Origin: JAGLSB01 sp023135955
GTDB taxonomy: Bacteria > Bacteroidota > Bacteroidia > Bacteroidales > GCA-2748055
DNA length: 6,454 nt
Assembly: GCA_030673645.1 (NCBI GenBank)
Contig: DAOVIO010000204.1
Span: forward strand, 1-6,454
Direction of reading: 5' to 3'
Made by a program: the position numbers and the translations under genes. The notes beneath the pieces are model-generated. The model did no database searches. It was given only the letters and a program-made list of their open reading frames with translations, and had not been told where the DNA came from. Below, piece after piece: positions 5,312-6,454 of the stretch (the first letter of the stretch is position 1; each line of letters opens with the position of its first letter).

Positions 5312-6454
5312 TTACTTAACTACAAACACCCTTAAACCAACATCCAGACCAAAATTTACAGTTCCTCCTGTACCATTATAAATTGCAACTCTAATGACAT
5401 TTGGTTGGGAAACATAAGCATGCAGGATGCAGCCTTGTAAGCTAACATCAATGGAGCCAATAATAATATCGCCAAAAGCAATATCGCCATAATTAATGGC
5501 ATTAGAGATCCAGGTTTTGCCGTCCATTATATTTGGGATATTAAAGGTTCCAGCAGGATCGCTGGTCACTAAAACAGGCACGGTTATAGCTTGTAGATTT
5601 ATAGTGTCAGCTGTTTGACTTATTACTACTGTTCCATCGTCGGAAGACAATACCTTAGCTTTTACAGGATTGGCATCACTACCAACTAAAATGTGTTCGT
5701 CAGCTAAAAAGTTCCTACCCGTTCCTCCATTTATAACAGATAGAGAATCGATCACTTTAGTTTTTAGATTGATGGTATTATCTGCAATATCTTCATTATT
5801 AACAGTTCCATCAAGTAGTTCTGATGTCGTTACCGCACCTGCGCCAATATCTTCTGCTAAGATGGTTTCATCCAGTATCTCAGAGGAAGTAACAGCACCG
5901 GTATTAATATCTTCGGCTAAGATGGTTTCATCCAGTATCTCAGAAGAAGTAACAGCACCGGTATTAATATCTTCTGCTAAGATAGTTTCATCGAGTATTT
6001 CAGAAGTTTCAACTGAACCAGTTGCAATGTCTTCTGCTAAGATAGTTTCATCGAGTATTTCAGAAGTTTCAACTGAACCTGTAGCAATGTCTTCTGCTAA
6101 GATGGTTTCATCGAGTATTTCAGAAGTTTCAACTGAACCAGTTGCAATGTCTTCTGCTAAGATGGTTTCATCGAGTATTTCAGAAGTTTCAACTGAACCT
6201 GTAGCAATGTCTTCTGCTAAGATAGTTTCATCGAGTATTTCAGAAGTTTCAACTGAACCAGTTGCAATGTCTTCTGCTAAGATAGTTTCATCGAGTATTT
6301 CAGAAGTTTCAACTGAACCTGTAGCAATGTCTTCTGCTAAGATAGTTTCATCGAGTATTTCAGAAGTTTCAACTGAACCTGTAGCAATGTCTTCTGCTAA
6401 GATGGTTTCATCGAGTATTTCAGAAGTTTCAACTGAACCAGTTGCAATGTCTTC
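5312..6454 (-). CDS. Tandem-repeat protein with beta-rich C-terminal domain, fibre/adhesin-like (N-terminus outside the window)
   Basis: The frame is open from the right window edge to TAA at 5312-5314, giving 380 visible residues and no start codon. The first 231 visible residues are a repeat array: 11 residues of a cut unit, ten full 20-residue units, then a diverged unit (ELLDGTVNNEDIADNTINLK). The consensus EILDETILAEDIATGSVETS has six acidic and no basic residues. The last 149 residues start with TKVIDSLSVINGGTGRNFL and ILVGSDANPVKAKVLSSDDG, which resemble GGTG/ILVG segments of phage tail-fibre and surface repeat proteins. They end in a glycine- and beta-rich domain (GDIIIGSIDVSLQGC, AYVSQPN, YNGTGGTVNF, LRVFVVK). 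A trimeric fibre or surface adhesin is inferred; I cannot name a family. There is no Por-type sorting domain, membrane anchor or signal in the visible part. It converges with prfC. Confidence 0.85.
   Translation of the reverse strand, partial: EDIATGSVETSEILDETILAEDIATGSVETSEILDETILAEDIATGSVETSEILDETILAEDIATGSVETSEILDETILAEDIATGSVETSEILDETILAEDIATGSVETSEILDETILAEDIATGSVETSEILDETILAEDIATGSVETSEILDETILAEDINTGAVTSSEILDETILAEDINTGAVTSSEILDETILAEDIGAGAVTTSELLDGTVNNEDIADNTINLKTKVIDSLSVINGGTGRNFLADEHILVGSDANPVKAKVLSSDDGTVVISQTADTINLQAITVPVLVTSDPAGTFNIPNIMDGKTWISNAINYGDIAFGDIIIGSIDVSLQGCILHAYVSQPNVIRVAIYNGTGGTVNFGLDVGLRVFVVK
5762..6454 (-). repeat. In-frame 60-bp tandem repeat array (ten full units plus one diverged and one cut)
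   Basis: Units of exactly 60 bp with no indels run from 5762 to the window edge, coding 20 residues each on the minus strand. Seven units (6002-6421) and the cut one (6422-6454) encode the identical peptide. Two units (5882-6001) end in INTGAVTSS, one (5822-5881) in IGAGAVTTS, and the C-terminal unit (5762-5821) keeps only E-x-LD-x-T and EDI. The gradient from diverged C-terminal to homogeneous N-terminal units suggests expansion from the 3' side of the gene inward. The array runs off the window, so its total length is unknown. Confidence 0.97.

Noticed and set aside
5691..6454. Antisense plus-strand open frame through the whole repeat array (ATG at 5691, no stop before the window end)
   Set aside because: It stays open only because the 60-bp unit is a multiple of three. 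In this frame the ACC/ACT difference becomes Met/Ile, while the minus-strand frame has only silent changes among the identical units. The minus frame also continues into a sensible C-terminal domain and ends just before a terminator.
5762..6454. Tandem array considered as a CRISPR array or satellite
   Set aside because: The units abut with no unique spacers, keep one open reading frame, and diverge as codons. It is a protein-coding repeat.

Overview
The window looks like chromosomal DNA of a member of the Bacteroidota, probably a low-GC Flavobacteriia-like lineage. This rests on AT-rich sequence, start codons without Shine-Dalgarno sites, a TAnnTTTG-type -7 element, an amidase with a twin-arginine/lipoprotein leader, and a long repeat protein with beta-fibre-like repeats. 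The assignment is inference; there is no rRNA or other marker gene here.

Layout from left to right. (1) Positions 1-1595, minus strand: a nearly complete amidase-signature enzyme with an export signal, cut by the left edge close to its C-terminus. (2) Positions 1596-1984: a 389-bp AT-rich divergent intergenic region. It ends in an exact TGTGA-N6-TCACA palindrome just before the next gene. (3) Positions 1985-3313, plus strand: a stand-alone AAA_14/DUF4143 ATPase with a PD-(D/E)XK-like C-terminal motif. (4) Positions 3314-3553: a 240-bp leader region with a candidate -7 element, a small GC-rich patch and a three-codon upstream ORF overlapping the next start. (5) Positions 3554-5137, plus strand: peptide chain release factor 3 (prfC), complete. 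(6) Positions 5252-5286: a strong hairpin, apparently a shared bidirectional terminator between convergent genes. (7) Positions 5312-6454, minus strand: the C-terminal 380 residues of a large protein. These are a 60-bp/20-residue tandem array followed by a beta-rich C-terminal domain. The N-terminus lies beyond the right edge.

The genes do not form an obvious pathway or operon. The amidase and ATPase are divergent; the ATPase and prfC are co-directional but separated by 240 bp; prfC and the repeat gene converge on the terminator. I see no mobile element, CRISPR array, tRNA or rRNA. Most of the window is ordinary housekeeping or accessory sequence. The most notable item is the repeat protein: seven full units plus a partial one are identical in protein but differ in DNA only at three synonymous positions. 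I do not see convincing evidence of a new multi-gene system.
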